A DNA stretch of 29,163 nucleotides, from assembly GCA_036351775.1 (NCBI GenBank), contig JAZBPX010000057.1, positions 1 through 29,163 on the forward strand, read 5' to 3'. This DNA is from Pacificimonas sp036351775 (lineage in GTDB: Bacteria; Pseudomonadota; Alphaproteobacteria; Sphingomonadales; Sphingomonadaceae). Within the stretch, counting starts at the first letter, position 1; the number at the start of each line of letters is the position of its first letter. The notes under the pieces are model-generated. The model worked only from the letters and a program-made list of their open reading frames with translations, did not search any database and was not told where the DNA came from. Made by a program: the position numbers and the translations under genes. Shown in pieces: positions 7,667 through 15,270 of this stretch.

Positions 7667-8610
7667 CGCACCGCCACCGGGTTTACCACCATCTGTACCG
7701 GGCCGGCAAAGCGCGGCACGCCGAGGACGAACAGGAACTCGTCCGCGCCGTCGGCGGCGAGTGCGTTCGTGTCGATGTTTTCGAGGATATGGACGCCGGT
7801 CTTCGCGAGGAAGTGCAGGTGCGCGGGGAAGGGCCGGGCCGGGTTCTCGCCGGGGATCGCATCGAGCGCGGCGGTGTCGGCGCCGACCATGACGACCCCG
7901 AGACTGGCGAGATATTCCGCGCCCTCCTTACCCAGACCGGGCTGCGTCGCGATATACTCCCCCGGCGCGCTTTCGGCCTTCGCAGCCATCCAGCCGGTGT
8001 GGAACAGGACGACGTCGCCGCGTTCGATGGTGACGCCCGCCGCCGCCGCTGCGCGGTCGATCTCGGCGCGGTTGAAGGCGGTGTTCGCGGGCAGGTGATC
8101 GACACCGTACAGCTTCGCCATGTCGAGGAGGATGCCGCGCGTGGCGGCGGGCGGGATGTTTTCCGTGCCGTACAGCTTCACGCCCTCAAGCCCATAAACC
8201 TCGTCGGCGCGCTTGCCGTTATAGTGGTGATTGTCGATACCCATATGGGCAAAGCCGTCGATCTGAGTGCCGATGCCGAGATTGGCGACAATGAGGTCGT
8301 CATGCGCCGTGATGCGGTTTTCCGCGACCGGCTGCCCGGCAACGGCGCTCTGCGTGATGACGGCGCGGTAGCTGCGGCCCGGATAGGAGGGTGTCGAGGG
8401 GTCCGTGACAACGCCGAGCGCATAGACCTTGCCGGTTTTCACAAGGCTGGCGGCCGCGACGGTCTTCTCGGCCGAGAGATTGTTCATCGCGCCGATGGTG
8501 TCGTCCGGGCCGTAGGGGGACGGCGGGATAGGCGCGGGCGGCGTTTCCTCGTGCGCGAGTGCGGGCGCGGCGAGCAGAGCGGCGGCGGCGGCGATGCATA
8601 GCGGTTTCAT
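7663..8610 (-). CDS. Exported cyclase-family hydrolase (PF04199 type), TQxD variant
   Basis: Member of the metal-dependent cyclase/kynurenine formamidase superfamily, 315 residues. A signal peptide is clear: MKPLCIAAAAALLAAPALA, cut before HEE at about residue 20. The family metal motif HxGTHxDxxxH appears as GIGTQIDGFAH: D118 and H122 are kept, but the two leading histidines are G112 and Q116. The variant resembles the GTQxD subgroup of the family, whose substrates are mostly unknown. The C-terminal LLDMAKLYGVDHLP and DVVLFHTGWM are typical. A GGAGG ribosome site at 8618-8622 sits seven bases before the ATG. The fold is certain; the substrate is unknown. Confidence 0.85.
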   Translation of the reverse strand: MKPLCIAAAAALLAAPALAHEETPPAPIPPSPYGPDDTIGAMNNLSAEKTVAAASLVKTGKVYALGVVTDPSTPSYPGRSYRAVITQSAVAGQPVAENRITAHDDLIVANLGIGTQIDGFAHMGIDNHHYNGKRADEVYGLEGVKLYGTENIPPAATRGILLDMAKLYGVDHLPANTAFNRAEIDRAAAAAGVTIERGDVVLFHTGWMAAKAESAPGEYIATQPGLGKEGAEYLASLGVVMVGADTAALDAIPGENPARPFPAHLHFLAKTGVHILENIDTNALAADGADEFLFVLGVPRFAGPVQMVVNPVAVR

Positions 8611-8617
8611 GGCTGGT

Positions 8618-8622
8618 CCTCC
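8618..8622 (-). promoter_or_regulatory. Strong Shine-Dalgarno for the cyclase gene
   Basis: GGAGG on the minus strand, seven bases before the ATG at 8610. It confirms that start codon. Confidence 0.7.
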
Positions 8623-8719
8623 CCAAGATTGCCCGATTCCCTACCGCCATTCCGGCAAGGACGAAAAGCCCGCAAAGAGGGAGGGCGCGGACGCTGCTCC
8701 GAAGTTATCCTCCTGACTT

Positions 8720-8826
8720 GTCATCCCCGCGAAGGCGGGGATCCATTCCTTCAAGGCGGTGCCAGTGCTTGGTAATTCGGTTGGCGACGCTTGCGGTCAA
8801 TGGATCCCCGCCTTTGCGGGGATGAC
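8720..8826. repeat. Palindromic REP-like element, copy A (107 bp)
   Basis: Begins GTCATCCCCGCGAAGGCGGG and ends with the inverted counterpart finishing CGGGGATGAC. Each end is itself a hairpin (CCCCGC/GCGGGG with a GAAG-type loop), and the two ends are inverted relative to each other. The centre shares ATTCGGTT and TGCGGTCAATGG with copy B. The 408-bp stretch 8611-9018 holds this copy and copy B but no gene I can support; open frames through it only read out the repeat. Confidence 0.88.
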
Positions 8827-8885
8827 AATCCTGTTTGGGCGGTGGGTTTGCCGACTGCACCGCTAACCGCGACCTTGAGAAGGTT

Positions 8886-8992
8886 GTCATCCCCGCAAAG
8901 GCGGGGATCCATTCCTTCAAAGCGTTGGGAGGCCCCAGTGATTCGGTTAGCCACTGCTGCGGGCAATGGGTCCCCGCCTTCGCGGGGATGAC
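8886..8992. repeat. Palindromic REP-like element, copy B (107 bp)
   Basis: Same length, orientation and end structure as copy A, 59 bp further on. The left hairpin is GTCATCCCCGCAAAGGCGGG and the right end is CGCGGGGATGAC. The central part has diverged while ATTCGGTTAGC and the terminal hairpins are kept. It lies just beyond the ubiH stop codon and may also act as a transcription stop. Confidence 0.88.
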
Positions 8993-9018
8993 AGCTTGGG
9001 TGAGCGGTGTGTCCGCCC

Positions 9019-10254
9019 CTAGGGCCGTTCGCCGCGGAGGAGCTGGGGGAGGTCGCCGGTGGCGCCGCGGGCTTCCTGCATGAAGAACTGTTTGAGGGGC
9101 GGGATGCGCTCGACGGCATTGAGCCCGAAGGCGCGGATGCGGCTGACGCTGTTGCCGGGCAGGCCGAACAGGCGGTTGAGGACATCGGTCGAGAGCGCGA
9201 CGGCGAAATTGTCGAAGCCGCGCCAGCGCTGGTAGCGGGACAGCACCTCCGCCTCCCCGATGTCGAGGCCGAGGCGCAGGCCTTCGCCGACGACTTCGGC
9301 AAGCGCGGCGGCATCGCGCAGGCCCATATTGAGACCCTGCCCGGCGATGGGGTGGATGCCGTGCGCGCTATCGCCGACGAGCGCGAGGCGGGTGTCGGTG
9401 TAGCGTTCGGCATGATGAAAGCCGAGCGGGTAGGACATGGCGGGCGCGGCCATCTTCGTCGCGCCGAGAACGCCGCCCATGCGCTTGTCGACTTCGGCCA
9501 TGAAGGCGCGTTCGGGAAGGCCGAGCCAAGCCTTTGCCTCCTTCGCCGGTACGGTCCAGACGATGGCCGAGCGGGTGCCGGGCAGCATGGGGAGGAGCGC
9601 GAAGGGGCCGGCGGGATAGAAGATCTCGTAGGCGACATTGCCATGGTGCGCCTCATGCTCGATCATGCCGACGATGGCGGTCTGGTCATACTGCCAGCGC
9701 GCGGCGCGAATGCCGGCGTCGTCGCGCAGTTTCGAGCGGCGGCCGTCTGCGCCGATCAGCAGCGGCGCGCGGACCGTTTCGCCGGATGAGAGTGTGACGG
9801 TGACGCCCGCCTCGCTGCGTTCGATGTTTGCGGCGCGTTCGGGCGCGCGGAGGTCGATCAGCGCTTCTTCCCGCCCCGCATCGATCAGAGCGCGGCGGAT
9901 GTGGCGGTTCTCGATCATGTGGCCGAGCGCCTCGGCGACCGGGGCATCGCCGCCGCCCTCCTCTGCAAGACCATCGAAATGCAGCCAGCTGGTCGTGACC
10001 CCCTCGCCGACCTTGATCTCGTTGATCGGGCATTCGACGTCCGCAAGTCGGTTCGCGAGGCCAAGCGCCTGGAACATGCGCCAGCTGGCGCTGGCGATGG
10101 CGGTGGCGCGGCCGTCGAAGGCGGCGTTCGCGGTCTCGTCGAGGTCGGCGCTGTCGATGACGAGGGTCTTCGCGCCGAAAGCAGCGAGGGCGAGGGCGGT
10201 GGTCATGCCGACAAGGCCGCCGCCGATCAGGATGGCATCTGCGCGTGTGTCCAT
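9019..10254 (-). CDS. UbiH/UbiF/VisC-type FAD-dependent ubiquinone-biosynthesis hydroxylase
   Basis: A 411-residue FAD monooxygenase of the family that hydroxylates the aromatic ring of ubiquinone precursors. The N-terminal Rossmann motif is ILIGGGLVGMTTALAL at about residues 8-23. A GADGRRSKLRDDAGI segment matches the family DG motif. The second FAD motif is GDSAHGIHPIAGQGLNMGLRDA at about 307-328 (shown here as GDSAHGIHP...GLNMGLRDA). The start is the ATG at 10254 (MDTRADAILIGGG); longer reading frames upstream enter the repeat-rich gap. Which ring position it oxidises cannot be read from sequence, so no letter is assigned. Confidence 0.88.
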   Translation of the reverse strand: MDTRADAILIGGGLVGMTTALALAAFGAKTLVIDSADLDETANAAFDGRATAIASASWRMFQALGLANRLADVECPINEIKVGEGVTTSWLHFDGLAEEGGGDAPVAEALGHMIENRHIRRALIDAGREEALIDLRAPERAANIERSEAGVTVTLSSGETVRAPLLIGADGRRSKLRDDAGIRAARWQYDQTAIVGMIEHEAHHGNVAYEIFYPAGPFALLPMLPGTRSAIVWTVPAKEAKAWLGLPERAFMAEVDKRMGGVLGATKMAAPAMSYPLGFHHAERYTDTRLALVGDSAHGIHPIAGQGLNMGLRDAAALAEVVGEGLRLGLDIGEAEVLSRYQRWRGFDNFAVALSTDVLNRLFGLPGNSVSRIRAFGLNAVERIPPLKQFFMQEARGATGDLPQLLRGERP

Positions 10255-10310
10255 GGCTGGGCGTCTTAGGCGCAGCGGACGGGCGCGGGAAGGCGTAGCC
10301 GTGTCGCGGG

Positions 10311-10345
10311 TGGGAGGAACATCGCGAGTCGCTGCCCTCCTCCCA
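10311..10345. repeat. Short inverted repeat upstream of the ubiH-type gene
   Basis: TGGGAGGA (10311-10318) is exactly complementary to TCCTCCCA (10338-10345) across a 19-base loop. It lies 57 bp upstream of the hydroxylase start on the other strand. It could be an operator or a transcript hairpin; nothing else distinguishes these options. Confidence 0.35.
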
Positions 10346-10397
10346 GTGAAGAGCAAGCCGCAGCCCAACAACGAGGACGTTTTCCCGAATAGAGATC

Positions 10398-10530
10398 GTC
10401 ATCCTGAACTTGTTTCAGGATCTCCATGCGGGGACCGCCGGACGGTGAATTCCGCATGCGCTCGGACACCGTGAAATGGGAATGCGCGTGCCGTATTAGT
10501 GACGAGATCCTGAAACGAGTTCAGGATGAC
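10398..10530. repeat. Palindromic REP-like element, copy C (133 bp)
   Basis: Left hairpin GTCATCCTGAACTTGTTTCA (stem CCTGAA/TTCAGG) and inverted right hairpin ending GAGTTCAGGATGAC. The outer GTCATCC/GGATGAC ends match copies A and B, but the hairpin stem uses a different paired sequence. It lies in the 643-bp gap 10255-10897 between the divergent ubiH-type gene and ftsK. That gap also holds the candidate small RNA; no protein-coding gene is evident in it. Confidence 0.85.
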
Positions 10531-10684
10531 GGTCTTTCCACTACGCTGCGCCTGCCCCGTCCCCGCCCATCCTCGTGCCCAGATTTTGGGCGGCGCGTAA
10601 CGGCTGCCTGTGATTTAGACGTCTCTCTGCAACCGCGTGCGGCCTATTCCGAAAAAAACGCAACAGAATCAAGACCACGTAATT

Positions 10685-10701
10685 TTGGCACGAGCCTTGA
10701 A
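10685..10701 (+). promoter_or_regulatory. Possible sigma-54-like -24/-12 element
   Basis: TTGGCACGAGCCTTGAA matches the TGGCACG-N4-TTGCA pattern except that the -12 GC reads GA. The GG-to-G spacing of ten bases is correct and would place the transcript start at about 10711, exactly where the structured RNA begins. The -12 mismatch is at a position that usually matters, so this is tentative. The same bases contain CTTGAAA, a heat-shock-sigma -35-like string, but no matching -10 is visible. Confidence 0.25.
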
Positions 10702-10710
10702 AGGGAAGCG

Positions 10711-10810
10711 GCGAGGGTTCGGTTTCCGGCCCCTTGCTCGCTCGGACCATCCTCCCAGATGTCCAAGACTACATGACTGGCCGGGTCTTTCGGGGCTCGG
10801 CCATTTTTTT
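10711..10810 (+). ncRNA. Candidate small RNA with anti-Shine-Dalgarno loop
   Basis: About 100 bases that fold into three successive hairpins. Hairpin 1 (10711-10741) pairs GCGAG with CTCGC and contains an inner CGG-TTT-CCG. Hairpin 2 (10744-10764) pairs GGAC with GTCC and displays CCTCCCAG in its loop. Hairpin 3 (10779-10802) is a GC-rich stem followed by seven Ts. CCTCC is complementary to ribosome-binding sites (GGAGG), as in the alphaproteobacterial cuckoo and suhB/MmgR-type small RNAs, which I recall as having exposed CCUCC-type motifs. Membership in a named family cannot be settled here. The ends are estimates. It ends 88 bp before the ftsK ATG and is terminated before it. Confidence 0.55.
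10779..10810 (+). terminator. Rho-independent terminator of the candidate small RNA
   Basis: GGCCGGG pairs with CTCGGCC (one G-T pair) around a ten-base loop, followed by A and seven consecutive Ts. This is the clearest intrinsic terminator in the window and it precedes ftsK rather than following a protein gene. Confidence 0.8.
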
Positions 10811-10897
10811 GTACCTGAGCGGACGGCGCGCACCGTGGCGCGCCGTGCCCGCTTTGTTCTTGCCCTGTGGACTCCGCATCTGCGAAGGTGCGCGGCG

Positions 10898-13216
10898 ATG
10901 GCCCAGGCACGCGCCAAACCCGCCCGTACGGGGCATTCCCTCGCTGAAGCCGCCGGGCTTGGCGGCGCGGCGATGCGCGCGGTGTGGCGCAGCGCCGGCG
11001 TCCTGCTGGTGGCGTTCGCGCTGTTCCTCCTGCTTGCGCTGGTTTCCTACGACCCGCTGGATCCGTCGCTGAACCGGTCCACGATATCAGCGCCGACCAA
11101 CTGGATGGGCGGTGCGGGCGCGGTCTTTGCGGACCTGCTCTACCAGCTGTTCGGCTATGCCAGTTACCTGCTGCTTCCGTTCGTGGCGGTAACCGGCGTG
11201 CGGCTGGTGAGGCTGTCGCCCGCGCCGGGATTTGCGCGGCGACTGGCGATGACGGGCGGCGCGCTGCTGATCGCGGCGGTCGGCGTCGGCGCCCTGGCGG
11301 TGGCGGCGCTGCCCGCCGGACCGGGCGGCCTGGCCGGGCTGGGCGGCGGGGCTCTGGTCCACGCCTTGCTGGGCGCAGCGGCCGACCTGCCCGAAAACGC
11401 CGTCCGGATCGGCTTTGCGAGCTTCGTGGGCCTTTGCGCGGCGGTGCTCGCGTGGTTCGGGCTGGGGATCCCGGCGAGCGCGGTTGCCGCCCTGCTGCCA
11501 GCGCCTGCCGATGGAGCGGATGTGGCAGAGGCGCCGAAACGCACCCGCCGCAGGCCGCGCACGGCACCGGAGGCCGGGGATGATGCCGAGGCGCTCCCCG
11601 ACCCACCGAGAGCGCGGAAGAAGAAGGTTACGGCGCCGAAAGCTGAGCGCGCGAAGAGTGCGCGGCCCGCGAAGGAGCGCCAGCGCGGCCTGTCGCTTGG
11701 CGATGAATATGAGCTGCCGCCGCTGTCGATCCTGTCACCGCCGCCTGTGGATGGCGGCCCGCAGGTGGACGAGGCGGCGCTGGAGCAGAATGCGCGGATC
11801 CTGGAATCCGTGCTCGATGATTTCGGCGTGAAGGGCGAGATCGTCGAGGTGCGCCCCGGTCCGGTGGTGACGATGTACGAGCTGGAACCGGCGCCCGGGA
11901 TCAAGTCCAGCCGCGTGATCGGCCTCGCCGACGATATCGCCCGCTCCATGTCCGCGGTCTCCGCCCGCGTTGCCGTTGTGCCGGGCCGCAATGTCATCGG
12001 AATCGAGCTGCCGAACCAGAAGCGCGAGATGGTTTCCCTGTCCGAGATCATGGAAGACGAGGCGTTCGACGGCGCGAAGGGCGCGCTGCCGATCATCCTC
12101 GGCAAGGACATCGCCGGCGCGCCGACGGTCGTCGACCTCGCGCCCATGCCGCATCTCCTGATCGCGGGCACGACGGGATCGGGCAAGTCCGTGGGGCTGA
12201 ATGCGATGATCCTGTCGCTGCTCTACCGCCTGCCGCCGGACCGCTGCCGCCTGATCATGATCGATCCGAAGATGCTGGAGCTGAGCGTCTATGACGGCAT
12301 CCCGCACCTGCTGTCGCCGGTCGTCACGGAGCCGCAAAAGGCTGTGCGCGCGCTGAAGTGGGCGGTCGAGCAGATGGAGGAACGCTACCGCATGATGGCG
12401 TCGGTCAACGTGCGCTCGCTGGCGGCCTTCAACCAGCGGCTGGCGGAGGCGAAGGCGGAGGACAAGCCGCTCGAGCGGCGGGTGCATACGGGCTATGATC
12501 CCGATTCCGGCCAGCCGATTTATGAGACCGAGGTGCTGGAATTCGAGGCGCTGCCCCTTGTCGTGGTCGTCGTGGACGAGCTGGCCGACCTGATGATGAC
12601 CGCGGGCAAGGAAGTCGAGTTCCTGATCCAGCGGCTGGCGCAGAAGGCGCGCGCGGCGGGAATCCACCTCATCATGGCGACGCAGCGGCCCTCGGTCGAT
12701 GTCATCACCGGCGTCATCAAGGCGAACCTCCCGACCCGGATCAGCTTTTCGGTGACGTCGAAGATCGATTCGCGAACGATCCTCGGCGAACAGGGGGCCG
12801 AGCAGCTGCTGGGTAAGGGCGACATGCTCTACATGGCCGGCGGCAAGGGCCTCACGCGGGTGCACGGGCCGTTCGTGTCGGATGAGGAGGTCGAGCGGGT
12901 CGCCGACCACTGGCGGACGCAGGGGACGCCGGACTATGTCGAGGCGGTCACCGAGGAGCCGGACCCGGAGCTCGATCAGTTCGGCCTGCCCATGACCGAC
13001 GAGGACGATCCCGAAGCCGAACTGTTCCGCCGCGCGGTCGAGGCGGTCGCGTCATCGCAAAAGGCGTCGACCAGTCACGTCCAGCGCCAGCTGCGCATCG
13101 GTTACAACAACGCCGCGCGGCTGATCGACAAGATGGAGGAGCAGGGGCTGATCACCCCCGCGGATCATGTCGGGCGACGCGAAGTGCTGATCGATCAGAG
13201 CGGGAACCGGGTTTAG
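10898..13216 (+). CDS. ftsK: DNA translocase FtsK
   Basis: Septum-located ATP-driven motor that clears and segregates chromosome termini and activates dimer resolution. The 772-residue form starts at ATG 10898 (MAQARAKPART), with GAAGGTG about eight bases upstream; longer reading would cross the small-RNA terminator. Four membrane segments fill about residues 25-190, a Lys/Arg/Pro-rich linker follows (about 200-265), then the motor. Walker A is GTTGSGKS (424-431), Walker B is LVVVVVDELADL (554-565), and MATQRPSVDVITG is the family motif. The C-terminal winged-helix gamma domain (about 705-768, SHVQRQLRIGYNNAARLID) reads KOPS orientation sites. The linker is short for FtsK. Its TAG overlaps the convergent GIY-YIG gene by four bases. 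Confidence 0.97.
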   Translation: MAQARAKPARTGHSLAEAAGLGGAAMRAVWRSAGVLLVAFALFLLLALVSYDPLDPSLNRSTISAPTNWMGGAGAVFADLLYQLFGYASYLLLPFVAVTGVRLVRLSPAPGFARRLAMTGGALLIAAVGVGALAVAALPAGPGGLAGLGGGALVHALLGAAADLPENAVRIGFASFVGLCAAVLAWFGLGIPASAVAALLPAPADGADVAEAPKRTRRRPRTAPEAGDDAEALPDPPRARKKKVTAPKAERAKSARPAKERQRGLSLGDEYELPPLSILSPPPVDGGPQVDEAALEQNARILESVLDDFGVKGEIVEVRPGPVVTMYELEPAPGIKSSRVIGLADDIARSMSAVSARVAVVPGRNVIGIELPNQKREMVSLSEIMEDEAFDGAKGALPIILGKDIAGAPTVVDLAPMPHLLIAGTTGSGKSVGLNAMILSLLYRLPPDRCRLIMIDPKMLELSVYDGIPHLLSPVVTEPQKAVRALKWAVEQMEERYRMMASVNVRSLAAFNQRLAEAKAEDKPLERRVHTGYDPDSGQPIYETEVLEFEALPLVVVVVDELADLMMTAGKEVEFLIQRLAQKARAAGIHLIMATQRPSVDVITGVIKANLPTRISFSVTSKIDSRTILGEQGAEQLLGKGDMLYMAGGKGLTRVHGPFVSDEEVERVADHWRTQGTPDYVEAVTEEPDPELDQFGLPMTDEDDPEAELFRRAVEAVASSQKASTSHVQRQLRIGYNNAARLIDKMEEQGLITPADHVGRREVLIDQSGNRV

Positions 13217-13749
13217 CGCTTCGACTTGTCAAGCCGCGCGGCGATATCATCGACTTGGGCCTCTATACGCGCGAGGCGATCGATCGGGTCCTTATCCCAG
13301 TCATAGGCTTGCCAGTACTTGACTGCGTCGCCGAACCGACCGCCTTGCTTGTTCAAGCGCGCTTCGGTGGCGGTAATAAGCACCGCCTCGATATGATCCA
13401 GTAGATTAGCCACGCTCAGCGTGACTGCCTGATCCCGGTCTGGCCTAACCAGACGTGCGGGTTCAGCACCCTGCTCGGGGTCAACATGATCGAGGCCGAA
13501 CCATGAAAAGCGCGTCCAGCGTTCTGCGCGTTCATTGTATTGGTGAGCGCGCAGACGATCCCACAGACCTGCGTTTCCTTGGCCTGCTTGGCCGACATAC
13601 ATGACGTCGAACGCATCGTCGTAGAGAACGTAGATTCCGCGCTGATAGGAGAAATCGACGTTATCCCCGTAATTGACGTACCCGATCAGACCCTCTTTCC
13701 AGTTCGTCCTGGCGACATGCCAAAGCAGGCCGTAATTTGCGAAGATCAT
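13213..13749 (-). CDS. Small GIY-YIG nuclease-family protein
   Basis: A 178-residue protein with a GIY-YIG-like core at about residues 38-135: GIYVLYDD, then VMYVGQAG, the basic WDRLRAHQ helix and the acidic residue in the later ATEARLNKQGG segment. These correspond to the two tyrosines, the arginine and the glutamate of the nuclease site. No second domain is recognisable, so the DNA or RNA target is unknown. Its ATG overlaps the cyclophilin stop (ATGA), implying coupled translation, and its TAA overlaps the ftsK stop convergently. The gene looks less GC-rich than its neighbours, suggesting later acquisition. Function beyond the fold is not claimed. Confidence 0.75.
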   Translation of the reverse strand: MIFANYGLLWHVARTNWKEGLIGYVNYGDNVDFSYQRGIYVLYDDAFDVMYVGQAGQGNAGLWDRLRAHQYNERAERWTRFSWFGLDHVDPEQGAEPARLVRPDRDQAVTLSVANLLDHIEAVLITATEARLNKQGGRFGDAVKYWQAYDWDKDPIDRLARIEAQVDDIAARLDKSKR

Positions 13750-14441
13750 TGGGACTCCTCTGATGTCGTCACCTCTGCACCAATCACATCCACCTCGTCC
13801 GCTAGTATTTCGCCGCGTAGGACGCCTTCGCCTTCATCGGGGTCGATGGGCATGTCCCAAATGGCGCGGACGGTTTCCATGCCTTGGACGACTTTGCCGA
13901 AGACGGCGTAGCCCGGCGTGCCGTCGTCGCGGGCGTCCCAGGCGGGCTGGTCGCCGACCATGATCAGGTAGTCCGCGTCCGCCGTGCCGGGCGCGCCGCG
14001 CACCATCGAGATCGCGCCGTCGACATGGCTAAGGCCCGTTTCGGCGGTCGATTCGTGCGCGATGGGCGGGAAGACGTGATCCGGATGCTGGCGCAGGCCG
14101 AACTGGATGAAGCCCTTCACATCGTCCTCATAGCCGCCCTTCTTGCTGGACCGGTAGAAGGCGGCGTGGCGGAGGCGATCGGCCTCGACATAGCGCAGGA
14201 AGTTCGCGGCGGTGACAGGTGCGCGCTCGGTTTCAATTTCGAGGACGATGACGCCCGCCGCCGTGTTCAGGACGACGGTTTCGGTTTTGGAAACCGGTTC
14301 GACGGCAGCCTCTTCGGCGGCCTCATCTTCGGCAGGGGCGGGACCCGCTTCCGGCTCGGCGATGTCCGCAGTCTGGCCGAAAGCGGGACTGGTGAAAGGG
14401 AGGACGAAGGCCGTGAGCGCAGCCAGTAGGACAATCTTCAT
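13746..14441 (-). CDS. Exported cyclophilin-type peptidyl-prolyl cis-trans isomerase
   Basis: A periplasmic folding catalyst of 231 residues. The start is ATG 14441, giving a signal peptide MKIVLLAALTAFVLPFTSPA ending near AFG-Q, then a Glu/Ala-rich linker (about residues 26-52) and a cyclophilin domain (about 55-215). The domain begins VVLNTAAGVIVLEIETERAP; the active-site FHR motif is FYR, keeping the arginine, and GAISMVRG, FGKVVQGMETV are standard. Insertions around SSKKGGYEDD resemble a cyclophilin subgroup in sphingomonads rather than E. coli PpiA. It is divergent from lolA, which suits a shared envelope role, and is followed by the GIY-YIG gene. Confidence 0.88.
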   Translation of the reverse strand: MKIVLLAALTAFVLPFTSPAFGQTADIAEPEAGPAPAEDEAAEEAAVEPVSKTETVVLNTAAGVIVLEIETERAPVTAANFLRYVEADRLRHAAFYRSSKKGGYEDDVKGFIQFGLRQHPDHVFPPIAHESTAETGLSHVDGAISMVRGAPGTADADYLIMVGDQPAWDARDDGTPGYAVFGKVVQGMETVRAIWDMPIDPDEGEGVLRGEILADEVDVIGAEVTTSEESQ

Positions 14442-14515
14442 GGGCGAAAGACTAGCAAAACAGAGCCGTCCGTGGAAAGCCTGCGCGGCCCCCGCGCGCC
14501 TTTCATGAACGGCGC

Positions 14516-14542
14516 TGAACCTTTCGGTTAAAGGGAGGTTCA
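14516..14542. promoter_or_regulatory. Nested inverted repeat between cyclophilin and lolA
   Basis: TGAACCT (14516-14522) pairs with AGGTTCA (14536-14542), and inside it CCTTT pairs with AAAGG around CGGTT. It lies 25 bp before the lolA ATG and 74 bp from the cyclophilin start, inside the divergent intergenic region. It could be an operator for one or both genes or a 5' transcript hairpin. No known regulator site is recognised. Confidence 0.35.
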
Positions 14543-14567
14543 AGGGATAGGCCGTATCTGCGGCACC

Positions 14568-15182
14568 ATGACAAAGAGACCGACCATGTTCCTGAAGGCC
14601 TTCGCCGCACTACTGGCGTCCCTGATCGCCGTTCCGGCCGCCGCGACGCTCGCCGAGCTGACGCAGCATCTGGAGGCGACGGACACGATGACCGCGAACT
14701 TTACCCAGACGGGGGCGGATGGCCGCTCTGTCGAGGGGAAACTGTACCTGGAGCGGCCCGGCAAGGTCCGCTTCCAGTATCAGCGCGGGATCCCGCTGCT
14801 CGTCGTGGCGAACGGACGCAGTCTCGACGTGGTCGATTATGAGGTCGACCAGGTGCAGCGCTATCCCATCGGCGAAACGCCCCTGTCCGTTCTTCTCGAT
14901 CCCGATGCGGAGCTGACACGCTTCGCCAAGGTAAAAACCTCGAGCCGCGATGCGCTGGTGATCGAGGCGCGCGACCGCAAGCATCCTGAATATGGCATCA
15001 TCACGCTGTTCTTCGAGCGCAACGGCGCCGCGCCGGGCGACCTGCTGCTGCAGGGCTGGGACGTTGTCGATTCGCAGGGCAATACCACGCGGGTGATGCT
15101 GACGAACGTGAAGTTCAACGTGGACCTGCCGAAGAACGCGTTCCGCTACCGCGATCCAAGGGGGCCGAGAAGAAGTCGGTAG
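14568..15182 (+). CDS. lolA: Outer-membrane lipoprotein carrier LolA
   Basis: Periplasmic chaperone that ferries lipoproteins from LolCDE to the outer membrane. A 204-residue product with a signal peptide ending VPAAA-T (about residue 27), then the LolA fold: LAELTQHLEATDTMTANFTQ, GKLYLERPGKVRFQY, and LLVVANGRSLDVVDYEVDQV are the typical first beta strands. An ATG at 14586 (MFLKAFAALL) would give a more compact signal peptide and is a plausible alternative start. The gene is divergent from the periplasmic cyclophilin. The 88 bp before xth shows no terminator or other feature. Confidence 0.9.
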   Translation: MTKRPTMFLKAFAALLASLIAVPAAATLAELTQHLEATDTMTANFTQTGADGRSVEGKLYLERPGKVRFQYQRGIPLLVVANGRSLDVVDYEVDQVQRYPIGETPLSVLLDPDAELTRFAKVKTSSRDALVIEARDRKHPEYGIITLFFERNGAAPGDLLLQGWDVVDSQGNTTRVMLTNVKFNVDLPKNAFRYRDPRGPRRSR

Positions 15183-15270
15183 GCCGGGATGACAGCGATT
15201 AACTAGTGGCTTAGTACGCTTTGCGTCGGTGCCGCGTGACATGGCTCGCCTGCGCCGATAACCACCCCCC

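Noticed and set aside
8720..8992. Possible CRISPR array
   Set aside because: There are only two 107-bp units with internal palindromes and diverging centres, not short direct repeats with unique spacers; they fit REP-like elements.
8705..9000. Small protein-coding genes reading through the repeats
   Set aside because: Their peptides (LRGDD-type strings) come from the repeat hairpins and are read in several frames, a typical annotation artefact.
10705..10745. tRNA-like T-arm (GGGTTCGGTTTCC)
   Set aside because: The flanking bases cannot form a T-stem or acceptor stem and no anticodon arm is present; the segment folds as a hairpin of the candidate small RNA instead.
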